Shown piece after piece: positions 1 through 9,138 of a DNA stretch of 64,000 bases. Position 1 is the stretch's first letter, and each line of letters opens with the position of its first letter. The stretch lies in assembly GCF_900111005.1 (NCBI RefSeq), contig NZ_FOFV01000009.1, forward strand, positions 124,001-188,000, read 5' to 3'. The DNA is from Lentzea albida. GTDB lineage: Bacteria; Actinomycetota; Actinomycetes; Mycobacteriales; Pseudonocardiaceae. The position numbers were made by a program, and so were the translations under genes. The notes below the pieces were generated by a model. The model was not told the origin of the DNA, did no database searches, and saw only the letters and a list, made by a program, of their open reading frames with translations.

Positions 1-2787
1 CAGGCCGTACCGGTTGATGTCGCGGATCGCCCTGGCGAGCTTGATCGGGTCGCGCAGGGCCGCGTCCAGCTCCGGGGAGATCGACACCCGGCTGACGCCG
101 GTGAACAGGTCGCGGGAGATCGGCTCCGGCGAGTAGAACGCGCAGATGTGCAGGATCTGGTGCGCAGCCGGGTTGCGCTTCTTCAGCTCGTCGAACGACA
201 CGTTCCAGGCGGCGGCGACCGAACGCTCGTAGTCCGTCTGGGCGGACGTGTCGAGGATTTCCGCGACGGACTCGTCGAACAGCCTCAGGTACTCGCTCAC
301 GGGCATGCCGGTGACCGCACGCCAGGCCGCGGCCTGCTCCACGGCCAGCGGCAGGTCGCCGAGCTTCTCCGCCAGCACGTTCGCGTCCGCCTCGTCGATC
401 TCCGGGCCGCGCTTGCCGAGCAGTTCGATGCTCTCCCGCCGATCGAACACCGCGAGTTCCAGTGGCCTGGCGACGCCCGCCCAGTCCGGGTTGCGGGAGG
501 TGATCAGCACCTCGCCGGGACCGTTGGCCGGGAAGAACGGGCGCACTTCCTCGGGACTCTCGGCGGCGTCGAAGACGAGCAGCCAGCGGCGGAACGGCCG
601 GCCGACGCGCAGGGCCTCGCGGACGGCGGGCACGGCGGTGTTCGCCTCGGTGGCGCCGGGCAGTCCGAGCTGACGCGCGAGTTCGGTGAGACCGGCGCGG
701 ATCTGGGTCGGCCGGGCCGCCTCGATCCACCAGATGAGGTCGTAGTCCTGCAGGTGGCGGTAGATGTACTCGGTCGCCATCTGCGTCTTGCCGATACCGC
801 CCATGCCGTGCAGCGCGGACGGCAGCACCGCGGTGGCACCACCGGCCGTCAGGCGTTTGCCCAGCTGGTCCAGCAGTTCTTCGCGGCCGGTGAAGTTCGG
901 ATTTCGCGGCGGGACATTTCCCCAGATGACGGGAGGATCATCCGACCTCCGCTCGTGAAACGTCCTCGAGCTCGAAGCGGGAAGAACTGTCATACCGCTC
1001 ACCTCGGGGAGGTCGTTGTCGCGCGACCCGGCGGATTGCGCCGCGTTCGATGCGGAATACGCGGGTGGTTCGGATACCGTGGTCGTGCTGGCGCGCTCGG
1101 CCGCATCGGACATTTTCTTGCTCGCTATCCTAGGCTCACTGGGCTTGATTGATTCAGCATGGCCGCCGCCGCGTCTCACAGCATCGCCCAGCCGATCAGC
1201 GCGTGAGAGGTAAGGACCCGACAACGCTCCCATCACCGCACGCTGGAGCCCGACTTCAGCGGCTGTCGAAACAGAGGGAACGGGGTCCGGGGTGTTGTCT
1301 GGATCCACTATGGCGTCACGGAGACGTCTCAGTGCCGGAATACGATCCCCGAATACCGCGGCAGCCGTTTGCACGACACCCGCGGTTTCGGACCGCCGAG
1401 CGCCGCTGAGCAGCAGTTCTCGCACTTTCTCGGGAAAGACGAAAGCAGTGGAGTCCCAAGCAGGAACTCCACGGCCGACGGGAGAATAGTGCACCACTCC
1501 GCTCAGAAGCAATTCGCTGAGGTGCTCGGTTTTCGCCTCCGGGACGAATTGATGGCGAATGAGTTTCACGACTTCGGGGTGAGCCGGGACCGCCGCCAGC
1601 AACGTCGCGAGCCGGAGCGCCGGCGGTGAGGCGAGGCTTCTGAACCTGCCCACGTGCTCTTTCGCCGACAGGTCGCCGTTGGTCGCGGTCGCGGTCTCAC
1701 GGGTGGCGAGCACCACCGTTCCGGCGGCCGGACCGCGGTGGCCCGCCGTGATCAAGCGCGCCCACCACTTCAGGTAACGAGGTTGCAATTCGATCACGGG
1801 CACCGCGACGGCGCCGTTGCGCAGGTGCGCCTGCGGGTCCTCCTCCAGCCACGCGTCGGGCAGGTCGTAGGTCCAGCGGCCGTTGGGGCGCATCGCGGCC
1901 GGCACGGTCAGGTTCGCGCGGTGCAGCGGCACGGCACCACGGCCCCACAGCCACTGCGGCAGGAGGTGCAGCACGCTCACGGGCATGGACCGCGCCCATC
2001 GTGCGAGCATCGGGTTGAGCAGGTCCGGTCGCCACACGCCGCCGACGCCGTCCGTCACGAGGAGCATGACCCTGCGGCCGGAGACGTCGAGCACCTCCGC
2101 CGGGTCGCGCGCGGGCGCACCGGGCGTACCACCGCGCAACACCGGGACCTCCGTGCCCTCCCCGTCGCGGACGACGTCGACCAAGCGGAACTGGATCGTG
2201 CGGAAGGCTCCCAGCCGCGCGAGCATCTCCAGGAACGCGACGACCTTCGGCCGCCACAGCGACATGGACGGACTGTCGTCCAAAACGACGGTCAGATCGA
2301 GCCAACGCTCCGGACACGACCGGGTGATGGGCCACCACGTGCCGGTGCTCGCCACCTGCTCCGCGGTCGCGACCTCGTCCAGAGTCGTTGCGCCATAACG
2401 GAAAGAAGGGACTTCGCGCTTCAACGGCCGCAACGCGCGGAAGCACTCCAGCATCTCGGCGAGAGCGGGCGCCACCACCGCGGCCGGCGGCAGTTCTCCG
2501 CGTTCCTCGTCGTCATGACCCGATGGGGGTTCAGCCGGTTCCGCCTTCGCCTCCGCCTGCTCCGGGACGGGCGGAGGCTCCACGGCGGAAGCGTCGTCGG
2601 GCTCGGGTTCCTCGGGCGCGGGCGGTTCCTCGCGCACGGACTCGACGGGCGGCGGCCTCACGGGAACGGGTGGGTCCGGATCACCGAGGTCGTCCTCCCG
2701 GCTCTCCGGTGCGCCGCCGCCCATCGCGGCGGCCAGCCACACGACGTCCCCGACGTCGGTCCAGCCCAGAACCTCCAAGCCGTCCAC
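1..2787 (-). CDS. vWA (SAV_2336-like) / NB-ARC (TPR) effector protein, partial
   Basis: The 3' end lies beyond the left edge and 929 residues are visible. After an acidic, proline-rich stretch (about 20-100), a vWA-like domain of the SAV_2336 N-terminal type carries a MIDAS-like D170-x-S172-x-S174 with a later LLVTDG strand. A linker (about 550-628) leads to an NB-ARC-type STAND NTPase with Walker A GMGGIGKT (661-668), a Walker-B-like LLVFD strand and a GDLPLA motif. In this family TPR repeats usually follow, but they would lie outside the window. The GTG start at 2787 is one base past the MoxR stop; the frame is closed by a TGA just upstream. The protein resembles the TPR protein of FxSxx-COOH systems, but no FxsA or FxsB is present here. 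The inferred role is the NTP-driven effector or scaffold of a vWA-MoxR-VMAP conflict system. Confidence 0.72.
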   Translation of the reverse strand, partial: MDGLEVLGWTDVGDVVWLAAAMGGGAPESREDDLGDPDPPVPVRPPPVESVREEPPAPEEPEPDDASAVEPPPVPEQAEAKAEPAEPPSGHDDEERGELPPAAVVAPALAEMLECFRALRPLKREVPSFRYGATTLDEVATAEQVASTGTWWPITRSCPERWLDLTVVLDDSPSMSLWRPKVVAFLEMLARLGAFRTIQFRLVDVVRDGEGTEVPVLRGGTPGAPARDPAEVLDVSGRRVMLLVTDGVGGVWRPDLLNPMLARWARSMPVSVLHLLPQWLWGRGAVPLHRANLTVPAAMRPNGRWTYDLPDAWLEEDPQAHLRNGAVAVPVIELQPRYLKWWARLITAGHRGPAAGTVVLATRETATATNGDLSAKEHVGRFRSLASPPALRLATLLAAVPAHPEVVKLIRHQFVPEAKTEHLSELLLSGVVHYSPVGRGVPAWDSTAFVFPEKVRELLLSGARRSETAGVVQTAAAVFGDRIPALRRLRDAIVDPDNTPDPVPSVSTAAEVGLQRAVMGALSGPYLSRADRLGDAVRRGGGHAESIKPSEPRIASKKMSDAAERASTTTVSEPPAYSASNAAQSAGSRDNDLPEVSGMTVLPASSSRTFHERRSDDPPVIWGNVPPRNPNFTGREELLDQLGKRLTAGGATAVLPSALHGMGGIGKTQMATEYIYRHLQDYDLIWWIEAARPTQIRAGLTELARQLGLPGATEANTAVPAVREALRVGRPFRRWLLVFDAAESPEEVRPFFPANGPGEVLITSRNPDWAGVARPLELAVFDRRESIELLGKRGPEIDEADANVLAEKLGDLPLAVEQAAAWRAVTGMPVSEYLRLFDESVAEILDTSAQTDYERSVAAAWNVSFDELKKRNPAAHQILHICAFYSPEPISRDLFTGVSRVSISPELDAALRDPIKLARAIRDINRYGL

Positions 2788-2788
2788 G

Positions 2789-3859
2789 TCACAGCTCCGT
2801 CAGACGGCGCCACAACGAGTCCAGCAACCGCTGCCACGCCAGGTCGTCCGGCTGGTACGCCCCGGACGTCGCGAGGTACACGGCGTCCAGCAGGCGGTCC
2901 GCCGGCAGCCCGCCCTCCGCGCGACTCTTCGCGATGAACTCGCGCACCAGCCGGTCGCGGTGTTCTCCGCGCTCGTCGAGGAGGTGGTTGGCCACCATGG
3001 CGGCCAGCTGTTCGACCGTCGGGTCCTTGATCTCGAGTTGCAGCACGCGGCGCAGGAACGCGGGCGGGAACTCGCGCTCGCCGTTGCTCGTCATGACGAC
3101 GATCGGGAACGCACGGCAGGCGACCCGGCCGTCCACGACCGTCGCGGTCCCGTTGGGGTCGTTCGTGTGGACGGTGACCTCCCGCGTCTGGTTGCGCACG
3201 CGGGCCAGTTCCGGGATGACGAACTCGCCGTCCTCGAAGATGCTCAGCAGGTCGTTGGGCAGGTCCGACTCCGACTTGTCGAGCTCGTCGACCAGCACGA
3301 CGCGGGGAAGCCTGCGCGGCAGGAACGCGGTGCCCAGCGGTCCGAGCCGGACGAACTCACCGATGGGTGCCTCTTCGGCGTTCCCCGACTGCGCGCGGCT
3401 CGCGGCCGCCTGGACCCTGCCGATCGCGTCGTAGTCGAACAGCCCGGAACTCAGCGTCGTGCGGCTGGTGATCGACCACCTGAGCACGCGGCCGAGACGC
3501 AGTTCCCGGGCGACCCGCCAGGCGAGGGAGGACTTGCCGACTCCCGGTTTGCCGGTCAGCAACAGCGGACGGCGCAGGTACAGGGCCGCGTTGACGACGT
3601 CGAGTTCGTGCGCGTCGACGTCGGACTCCGCCAGGTTGATCTCCGGCCCCAGCCGGCGATCCGCTTCGCCGTCATCACCCGGTGGCACGTCGTCGACCGG
3701 GAGGGGGCCGCCCTGGAAGTCGCGCCACGGCGGAGGAGGCGGGAGTATCTCGCCGAGATCGATGTCGTGGATCTCCCTGCCGGTACCCCGGTAGATCCAC
3801 CAGTCCGGCGCGTCGAGTCCCGCCCTGCGGTCGTCCCGGCCGTGTTCCCGCACGCTCAT
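2789..3859 (-). CDS. MoxR-type AAA+ ATPase of a vWA-MoxR conflict system
   Basis: This is a 356-residue AAA+ ATPase. Walker A is GKPGVGKS (103-110), Walker B is VVLVDELDK (187-195), and sensor 1 is MTSNGEREFPPAFLRR (256-271) with candidate arginine-finger residues at its end. The conserved FxxxLPNDLLSIFEDGEF-type segment after Walker B is typical of MoxR/RavA proteins that act with vWA-domain partners. The proline-rich first 60 residues are not part of the ATPase core. The ATG overlaps the stop of the upstream VMAP-like gene (ATGA), and its own stop is one base before the vWA/NB-ARC gene. The three products are therefore very probably made in fixed ratio and act together. The AAA+ family call is secure; the conflict-system role is inferred from context. 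Confidence 0.88.
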   Translation of the reverse strand: MSVREHGRDDRRAGLDAPDWWIYRGTGREIHDIDLGEILPPPPPWRDFQGGPLPVDDVPPGDDGEADRRLGPEINLAESDVDAHELDVVNAALYLRRPLLLTGKPGVGKSSLAWRVARELRLGRVLRWSITSRTTLSSGLFDYDAIGRVQAAASRAQSGNAEEAPIGEFVRLGPLGTAFLPRRLPRVVLVDELDKSESDLPNDLLSIFEDGEFVIPELARVRNQTREVTVHTNDPNGTATVVDGRVACRAFPIVVMTSNGEREFPPAFLRRVLQLEIKDPTVEQLAAMVANHLLDERGEHRDRLVREFIAKSRAEGGLPADRLLDAVYLATSGAYQPDDLAWQRLLDSLWRRLTEL

Positions 3860-5643
3860 TCGAGGCCCCCACTCGACGTCGGCGGAGGTCCGCCGGGTCC
3901 GATCTTCCGGTTCGGGTCGTCGAGCAGCACGACGAGGTTGCGGATGAGGTCGTCCTCCGTCGCGGCCAGGTGCGCGGCGCGGTGACGGGCCGGCACCCCG
4001 GAGATGCCGCCCTCACCGGTGACGAGCCGGCCGACGAGGTCGCGCAGGTCCGCGGCGCTCGCGCGCGGGTGCCAGACGACCAGGGGCACACCGGCCCGCA
4101 ACGCGGCGGTCAGCGCATCGGGCCCGGAGCTCGGATCGGGATGCGCGGAAGGCGGCTCGTCCATTACCATTCCAACCCACGTGGATTCGCTCAGCACGGC
4201 GTCGATCGGATTCTCCCTGGCTTCAGCTGGCCCGTACGGGTGAATTCGCCGAATCGACGGGGTGTCGTCCACAGCCGACTCCCACCTCATGCGCCAAATC
4301 CGGTGCCAGTGAGCGGACCGCATTCGTTCTAGAGATCTGAGCGCCAAAGGATAGTCGTACACGAGCGGGCGTGGGTAACCAGACCCGTATTCCTTGCGCC
4401 ACGCCATGATCGGCATTTGGAGCAGCGGCCTGGGCATCACGAATTCCAGCGCGACCGAAACAGCCTGGTCCGACCACTCGCTCTCGGCCTGGACGATCAC
4501 CTCGTCGATTCGCCGTTCCAGTTCACCGACGGCCAGCTCGTGCGGTCCCCCGCGCGGCGGCGGCCATTCGAGCGGATCTTCCTGGCGCCAGAACGAGAGC
4601 ACGCACCTGGTCTCGTCTATCGCGTCCAGTTCGACCACGATCATCAGGTGCAGAAACGGCTGCTCGGGTATCGGGCCCCTGGTCTCCCGGCGTTCCTGCC
4701 GCTGCTCGGTACGCCGCAGGTTGTAGATCTTCTGCGAAACCCACTCCGTCAGTTCGGCCGCGCTGTCGGCACCGAGCTCCTCGGCGAGCAGTTCGAGGAA
4801 TTCGATGGCAGGAGGAATTCCGTCGGAATCCGCGTTCACGTCGGCCAGGTTGAGAAAAGCCTCCCAGACCGAGGGGAAACGGGGCAGGGGAATCCTCGCC
4901 CGCGTGGCGCGGCGGACGAGCATCGGCAGGCGGTCGGTCTCCACGCCCGACAGCAACCCCTCCAGCACCTTCATCTCGTCCGCGGGGAACAGGGAGCGCA
5001 CGACGACGTCGTCGTGCGCCGGCCCGGCGACCAGGGCCGGCGGCGACGCGCCGGCCTCCCAGCGCCCCCCGTGCAGCCTCAGCCACGCGTACCCGTCGAA
5101 CGACTTCACCGAGACGTCGATGCGGCGGTACGACTCCGGTGCGCTGCCGGGGTCCTGGCTGATGACCTCGTCGTAGAAGTAGGAACTCGCGATGAAGGCG
5201 ACGAGCTGCCCGGATCTGCTCAACTCCGTCTTCGCCTCCTCCGAGTCGAGGATCCGGAACGTCTGGACCACGGCGTTCCCGACCCAGCCGTTCGCGTTCT
5301 TGCGGATGTCCCCGGCGTGCAACCCCACGCGGAGCGTGAACTGCGCCGGTCGCGCGTGGGTCGCGTTGTGGCGGCGGATCTCGGCGGCCAGACGGTCGGG
5401 CAGCTTGTCCGCCAGTTCGCTCTTGGACACCGACGGCGGGATCAGGATCAGGGCGCCGTCGCCGCGGTCCTCGATGTCGCACTCGTCCACGACCGCTCCC
5501 GCGGCGGTGAGCGCGGCCCTCAACACGCCGTACAGGCCCTCCTGCACCGCGATCTGGTCCGCGACGGTGCGGTCCGGACGGGTGAACTCGGCGACGTCGA
5601 CCGCGACGATCGTCCGGTGTTCGGTCGGTGGCGAGTGGGGCAC
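3856..5643 (-). CDS. VMAP-like protein: nucleotide-cyclase-like domain, effector-associated domain, VMAP-C
   Basis: The product has 595 residues from a GTG at 5643, chosen because GGAAGGA lies five bases upstream; the open frame continues to 5754. Residues about 8-185 resemble class III nucleotide cyclases (VDVAEFT, GDGALILIP, RVGLHAGDI), though activity cannot be judged. Residues about 225-325 look like an effector-associated domain (EAD2-like: LFPADEMKVLEGLL, then helices). Residues about 335-590 resemble the VMAP-C domain of vWA-MoxR-associated proteins (repeated VALEFVMPRPLL and WVGMVMDEP-type strands). VMAP proteins are proposed to sense a signal and connect an effector to the MoxR/vWA pair. 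The gene is first in the operon and its stop overlaps the MoxR start (ATGA). Domain assignments rest on pattern memory, not on a profile search. Confidence 0.68.
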   Translation of the reverse strand: MPHSPPTEHRTIVAVDVAEFTRPDRTVADQIAVQEGLYGVLRAALTAAGAVVDECDIEDRGDGALILIPPSVSKSELADKLPDRLAAEIRRHNATHARPAQFTLRVGLHAGDIRKNANGWVGNAVVQTFRILDSEEAKTELSRSGQLVAFIASSYFYDEVISQDPGSAPESYRRIDVSVKSFDGYAWLRLHGGRWEAGASPPALVAGPAHDDVVVRSLFPADEMKVLEGLLSGVETDRLPMLVRRATRARIPLPRFPSVWEAFLNLADVNADSDGIPPAIEFLELLAEELGADSAAELTEWVSQKIYNLRRTEQRQERRETRGPIPEQPFLHLMIVVELDAIDETRCVLSFWRQEDPLEWPPPRGGPHELAVGELERRIDEVIVQAESEWSDQAVSVALEFVMPRPLLQMPIMAWRKEYGSGYPRPLVYDYPLALRSLERMRSAHWHRIWRMRWESAVDDTPSIRRIHPYGPAEARENPIDAVLSESTWVGMVMDEPPSAHPDPSSGPDALTAALRAGVPLVVWHPRASAADLRDLVGRLVTGEGGISGVPARHRAAHLAATEDDLIRNLVVLLDDPNRKIGPGGPPPTSSGGLE

Positions 5644-5976
5644 GACCGTCCTTCCCACGACATGACGCCGGCGGCTGCCGGCGAGCCGATTCGTCGTGTA
5701 CCAGACCGACCCGGCCGGGCTGCGCGCCGTTTGACGCACAAGGCCCGGTTCCACCCCGCGGGATCTCGCACAGCAGACACTCGTGCGTTACTACAGCAGG
5801 ATTCCCTTCACACCGAGGAGCACTCGGACTGCTCCGCCGGAGATTTCAGCCGATGAGAGCAGCGGGCACGGGCGTGCCCCGCCGGGATTTTCGGGAGGTC
5901 GTGGCGGACCGTTACGCGCACCGGTGCGAACGGGGTGCGATTAGATCGATCGGGGCAGTGACCGCCGAGCTGTTCC
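5644..5976. other. Divergent intergenic region, conflict operon / Crp-like gene
   Basis: These 333 bases separate the minus-strand VMAP operon from the plus-strand Crp/Fnr gene, so promoters of both should lie here. The sequence is somewhat less GC-rich around 5760-5830. I see no convincing ORF, long inverted repeat or clear -35/-10 pair. Confidence 0.5.
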
Positions 5977-6645
5977 GTGAATCATGGAAGCATGGGGATC
6001 GGCCGGTCGTTCTGGGGGATGCTCGACGAGACCGAACGCGCGGCGATGCTGGCGGCGGCGACCCGCAGGACGTTCGGCCCCGGCACCGTGATCTGCCACC
6101 AAGGGGACGAGACGCGGAACGTGCTGGTCGTGTCGCGGGGGCGGGTGCGGGTCAGCCGGTTCGCGCTCAACGGCGACGAGACCTTGCTGGCCGTGCGCGG
6201 GGCCGGTGACATCATCGGTGAGGTCGCGGCGATCGACGGGCAGGGGCGGTCGGCGACGATCACGGCGGTCGACGACGTCGAGGGGATCCTGATCACCGCC
6301 GCCGCCTTCATCCGGCTGTGTGAAAGGCATCCGCGGGTCGTGTGGGCCGTGCTGCGGGTCGTGGTGTCACGTGCCCGGGCGGCGGGTGACCAGCAGGACC
6401 TGCGGACCGGGCCGTCGTTGCAGCGGGTCGCGGGGGTGTTGCTCGGGCTCGCGCACCGCGACGTCAGCGACATGATCGCGACCGTGCCCCTGAGCCAGCG
6501 CGAGCTCGCGGCCATCGCGGGGATCTCGCGCGAGACGCTGGTGCGGGCCTTGAAAACGTTGCGGGAGGCCGGGATCATCGCCACCCGGCGCTCGCACGTG
6601 GAGATCCTGCGCGAGGACGAACTGCGCGCGGTCTGCGGCATTTGA
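5977..6645 (+). CDS. Crp/Fnr-family transcriptional regulator
   Basis: The 222-residue protein has an N-terminal cyclic-nucleotide-binding-like beta-barrel (about 15-125, with FGPGTVICHQGDE and a GDIIGEVAAIDG segment) and a C-terminal winged helix. The recognition region is LSQRELAAIAGISRETLVRA (about 166-185), the arrangement of Crp/Fnr proteins. No cysteine cluster for an Fe-S centre is visible, so a redox-sensing Fnr role is not supported. The start could be the GTG at 5977 or the ATG at 5992; neither has a strong ribosome binding site. The gene lies opposite the VMAP operon and could control it, but that is only positional. A small membrane-protein gene follows 69 bases later. Confidence 0.85.
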   Translation: MNHGSMGIGRSFWGMLDETERAAMLAAATRRTFGPGTVICHQGDETRNVLVVSRGRVRVSRFALNGDETLLAVRGAGDIIGEVAAIDGQGRSATITAVDDVEGILITAAAFIRLCERHPRVVWAVLRVVVSRARAAGDQQDLRTGPSLQRVAGVLLGLAHRDVSDMIATVPLSQRELAAIAGISRETLVRALKTLREAGIIATRRSHVEILREDELRAVCGI

Positions 6646-6714
6646 CGCAGACGTTGCGGCGTGGTCGCGGTTCCCTTGGTGCACAGGCCACCAGCAGTCA
6701 CCAGGGGAGAGACC

Positions 6715-7035
6715 ATGAAGCGCCACACCGTGCCGGAACCCGGCTCCCGCAAGCAGATGGCGCGCGCACGCCGCAAGCACACCGAACGGGTGCTGTTCGC
6801 GGTCGTCTTCACGGCCGTCGAACTCTGGGCGGTCGTCGCCGCCGTGGTGCTGCTCGAGGACGACGGCGTGCTCGCCGTCGCCGCGTCGGTGGTGCTGTCC
6901 GCGGCGCTCATCGCCGTGTGGGACACCTGGCAGTCCGTTTTCGCGTCCGGACGGGCGCTGCGGGTGCCGGCGTCCGACGAGCCCGCCGCCGAGGAGGTCG
7001 GTCCGGACCAGCCGATGACGCTGGTGCGGCTCTGA
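6715..7035 (+). CDS. Small two-helix membrane protein, unknown function
   Basis: This 106-residue product starts at the ATG at 6715, which follows AGGGGAGAG at good spacing. A longer frame from 6661 exists but lacks such a site. After a basic N-terminus there are two hydrophobic stretches (about 23-47 and 52-70), so both ends probably face the same side of the membrane; the C-terminal tail is acidic. No family is recognised. It may be co-transcribed with the Crp/Fnr gene and shares a terminator hairpin with the convergent epimerase gene. Confidence 0.65.
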   Translation: MKRHTVPEPGSRKQMARARRKHTERVLFAVVFTAVELWAVVAAVVLLEDDGVLAVAASVVLSAALIAVWDTWQSVFASGRALRVPASDEPAAEEVGPDQPMTLVRL

Positions 7036-7040
7036 GACCA

Positions 7041-7075
7041 GGTGTGGCCGCGGCGTAGGGGGGCGCGGCCACACC
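7041..7075. terminator. Bidirectional terminator hairpin
   Basis: A perfect 12-bp stem (7041-7052 with 7064-7075, GGTGTGGCCGCG/CGCGGCCACACC) with an 11-base loop lies between two convergent genes. There is no U-tract, which is common for actinomycete terminators. Confidence 0.7.
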
Positions 7076-7082
7076 GCCCGGC

Positions 7083-8201
7083 TCAGCGGGCGGACTCCAG
7101 CATCGTGCGCACCGCCGACGCGATGCGTGCCGACGGAGAACCCGTTCCGTACGGCGAGGGGATCTCGCGCAGTGCCGCGCGGTGGGATTCCACGTCGTCG
7201 AGCCAGCGCAGCACCGCGGTGCTCACGAGCGGGCCGGGCGGGACGAGGGTGCCGAACGTGCCCTCGATCTCCGGGCGTTCGGTGCTGCGCCGCACGACCA
7301 CGACCGGGCGCTTGAGCACGCTCACCTCCTCCTGGATCCCGCCCGAGTCCGACACGATGACGGCGGAGGCGTGGGCCAGGGCGAGGAAAGGGCGGTACGG
7401 CTGGGGTTCGATGACCTGCAGGCCGTGCAGCAGCGCTCCCAGGCCGAACGCGGTGACGCGCTGGGCCGTGCGCGGGTGCAGCGGGAGCACGACGGGGAGC
7501 GGCAGCTCGCCCAGCTGGCGCAGGACGGTCTCGAGGTTCGCGGCGTCGTCGACGTTCTCGGGGCGGTGGATCGTCGCGAGGACGTAGCCGTCGTGCTTGA
7601 GGCCCAGGTCGCCGAGGACGGCGTCCTCCTCGTCGGGCGAGGGCAGTGCGTGGGCCAGTGCCTCCACAACGGTGTTGCCGGTGACCGCGATGCGGCTGCC
7701 GGCGACGCCTTCGGCCAGGAGGTTGTCGCGGTTCAACGACGTCGGCGCGCAGCAGAGGTCGGAGAGGTGGTCGATGAGCACGCGGTTGTGCTCCTCGGGC
7801 ATCGCGCGGTCGTAACTGCGCAGGCCCGCCTCCACGTGCACCAGCGGCACGTCGCAGGCGTTGGCGGCCAACGCCCCCGCGAGCGCGGAGGTCGTGTCGC
7901 CCTGCACGACCACGGCGGCAGGCCGTTCGGAGGCCAGCACCTCGTCCACGGCCGAGACGGCGCGGCCGAGCTGGTCGCCCCGGCGCAGGCCGCCGAGCCG
8001 CAGTTCGTGGAAGCCGCCCGGTTCCGGCACATCACGGCGGATGAGCGAGTACATCGAGCGGTCGTAGTGCTGGCCGGTGTAGATCATGGTGCACGCGCTG
8101 CCGAGGTGTTCCACGAGCGGCGCGAGTTTGATCAGTTCCGGTCTTGTGCCGCAGACGATCGTCACGGTGTTCGTTTCCCGCACCGCGGCAAGGTACTTCA
8201 T
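7083..8201 (-). CDS. wecB: UDP-N-acetylglucosamine 2-epimerase (non-hydrolysing)
   Basis: The enzyme interconverts UDP-GlcNAc and UDP-ManNAc to supply a sugar for surface polysaccharide. The family signature GTRPELIKLAPLV near the N-terminus, the central VQGDTTSALAGALAA and HVEAGLRSYDRAMPEEHNR segments, and a C-terminal SDSGGIQEE motif are all present. The length is 372 residues from the ATG at 8201. A GTG at 8165 would place the start directly before the first beta strand and is an equally credible start. The open frame extends further to 8309, but that would overlap the divergent transporter gene. The gene is transcribed away from the polysaccharide operon, from a gap of about 95 bases that should contain both promoters. 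Confidence 0.88.
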   Translation of the reverse strand: MKYLAAVRETNTVTIVCGTRPELIKLAPLVEHLGSACTMIYTGQHYDRSMYSLIRRDVPEPGGFHELRLGGLRRGDQLGRAVSAVDEVLASERPAAVVVQGDTTSALAGALAANACDVPLVHVEAGLRSYDRAMPEEHNRVLIDHLSDLCCAPTSLNRDNLLAEGVAGSRIAVTGNTVVEALAHALPSPDEEDAVLGDLGLKHDGYVLATIHRPENVDDAANLETVLRQLGELPLPVVLPLHPRTAQRVTAFGLGALLHGLQVIEPQPYRPFLALAHASAVIVSDSGGIQEEVSVLKRPVVVVRRSTERPEIEGTFGTLVPPGPLVSTAVLRWLDDVESHRAALREIPSPYGTGSPSARIASAVRTMLESAR

Positions 8202-8295
8202 CGATCTTGACGAATCGGGGCGAAAGCCGCTCACGTTCACTCGAAAGAGTTGCCTGGGATATCGCTCGAAAGTGTTGGGGCACAAGCGTGTCGTA

Positions 8296-9138
8296 ATGTC
8301 CGCGCTCATGTCCGGTCATCTGGCACTCGCTGTGTCCACTGTCCTGTACGGCCTGGGGATAGTCGCGCAGACCGTCGCCGCGCGGAGGGCCGACGAACGT
8401 CCCGGCGCCGGGGTGGGGCTGCTCGCCCGCCTCGCCTCGGATCGCCTGTACCTGCTGGGTTTCACCGGTCAGGTCGGCGGTTTCCTGTTCGCGTTCCTGG
8501 CCCGCGAGGAACTGCCCCTCTACCTGGTGCAGGCGGGCTCGTCGTCCGCGGTCGGCCTCGCCACCGTGATCGGCGTGCTGCTGCTCGGCTGGCGGATCCG
8601 GCGCGTCGAGATCGCCGTGCTGGCGGTGATGGCGTGCGGCCTGCTGTTGCTGACGGGCGCCGCGGCGCCGTCCGAGGCCCGCGAGCTCCCGCTGGTGCCG
8701 GCGCTGGCCGTGCTGGGGGTGCTGACGCTCGCGGTGCTGCCACTGGCACGGGTCTTCAAGGCATTGACGCCGGTGCTCGCCGGTGTCGCGTTCGCCGTCG
8801 TGGCGGTGGCCGCGCGCAACGTCTCCGGCAAGCCGCTGCTCGACCTGGTGCTGCACCCGCTCACGTGGGTGATGGTGATCGCCGCGTTCGTCGGGCAGGC
8901 GTGCCTCGCGACGGCGTTGCAGCGCGGTTCGGCCACCTCCGCGGTGGCGTCGATGGACGCGACCAGCGTCGTGCTCGGGGCGGCCGCCGGGCTCGCGGTG
9001 ATGGGCGACCGGATCACGCCCGGCCGCGAGTGGTGGGTCGCGCTGGGGATCCTGCTCGTGGTGTCCGGTGTGCTGGTGCTCGGGTCCACCGCGCGCAGGC
9101 CCGCCGCCGAGCTCGTGTCCGCCAGAGGTGAGCGGTGA
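8296..9138 (+). CDS. DMT/EamA-like multispanning membrane protein
   Basis: The product has 280 residues and nine or ten hydrophobic helices in two similar halves, resembling the drug/metabolite transporter (EamA-like) superfamily. An alternative ATG lies at 8308. It is the first gene of a long chain of overlapping polysaccharide genes: its stop overlaps the GTG of the deacetylase gene (GTGA). Such proteins in glycan loci sometimes move lipid-linked or nucleotide sugars, but the substrate cannot be read from the sequence. Confidence 0.68.
   Translation: MSALMSGHLALAVSTVLYGLGIVAQTVAARRADERPGAGVGLLARLASDRLYLLGFTGQVGGFLFAFLAREELPLYLVQAGSSSAVGLATVIGVLLLGWRIRRVEIAVLAVMACGLLLLTGAAAPSEARELPLVPALAVLGVLTLAVLPLARVFKALTPVLAGVAFAVVAVAARNVSGKPLLDLVLHPLTWVMVIAAFVGQACLATALQRGSATSAVASMDATSVVLGAAAGLAVMGDRITPGREWWVALGILLVVSGVLVLGSTARRPAAELVSARGER

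Noticed and set aside
1-2787. Calling this a complete FxSxx-COOH peptide system
   Set aside because: The large protein resembles the TPR partner of that system, but no FxSxx-ending peptide or FxsB-type radical SAM gene is adjacent; the MoxR and VMAP-like neighbours fit a vWA-MoxR system better.
4417-5856. 479-residue open frame opposite the VMAP-like gene
   Set aside because: Antisense shadow with Arg/Val-rich composition; the minus-strand frame has cyclase-like and VMAP-like motifs and a good ribosome site.
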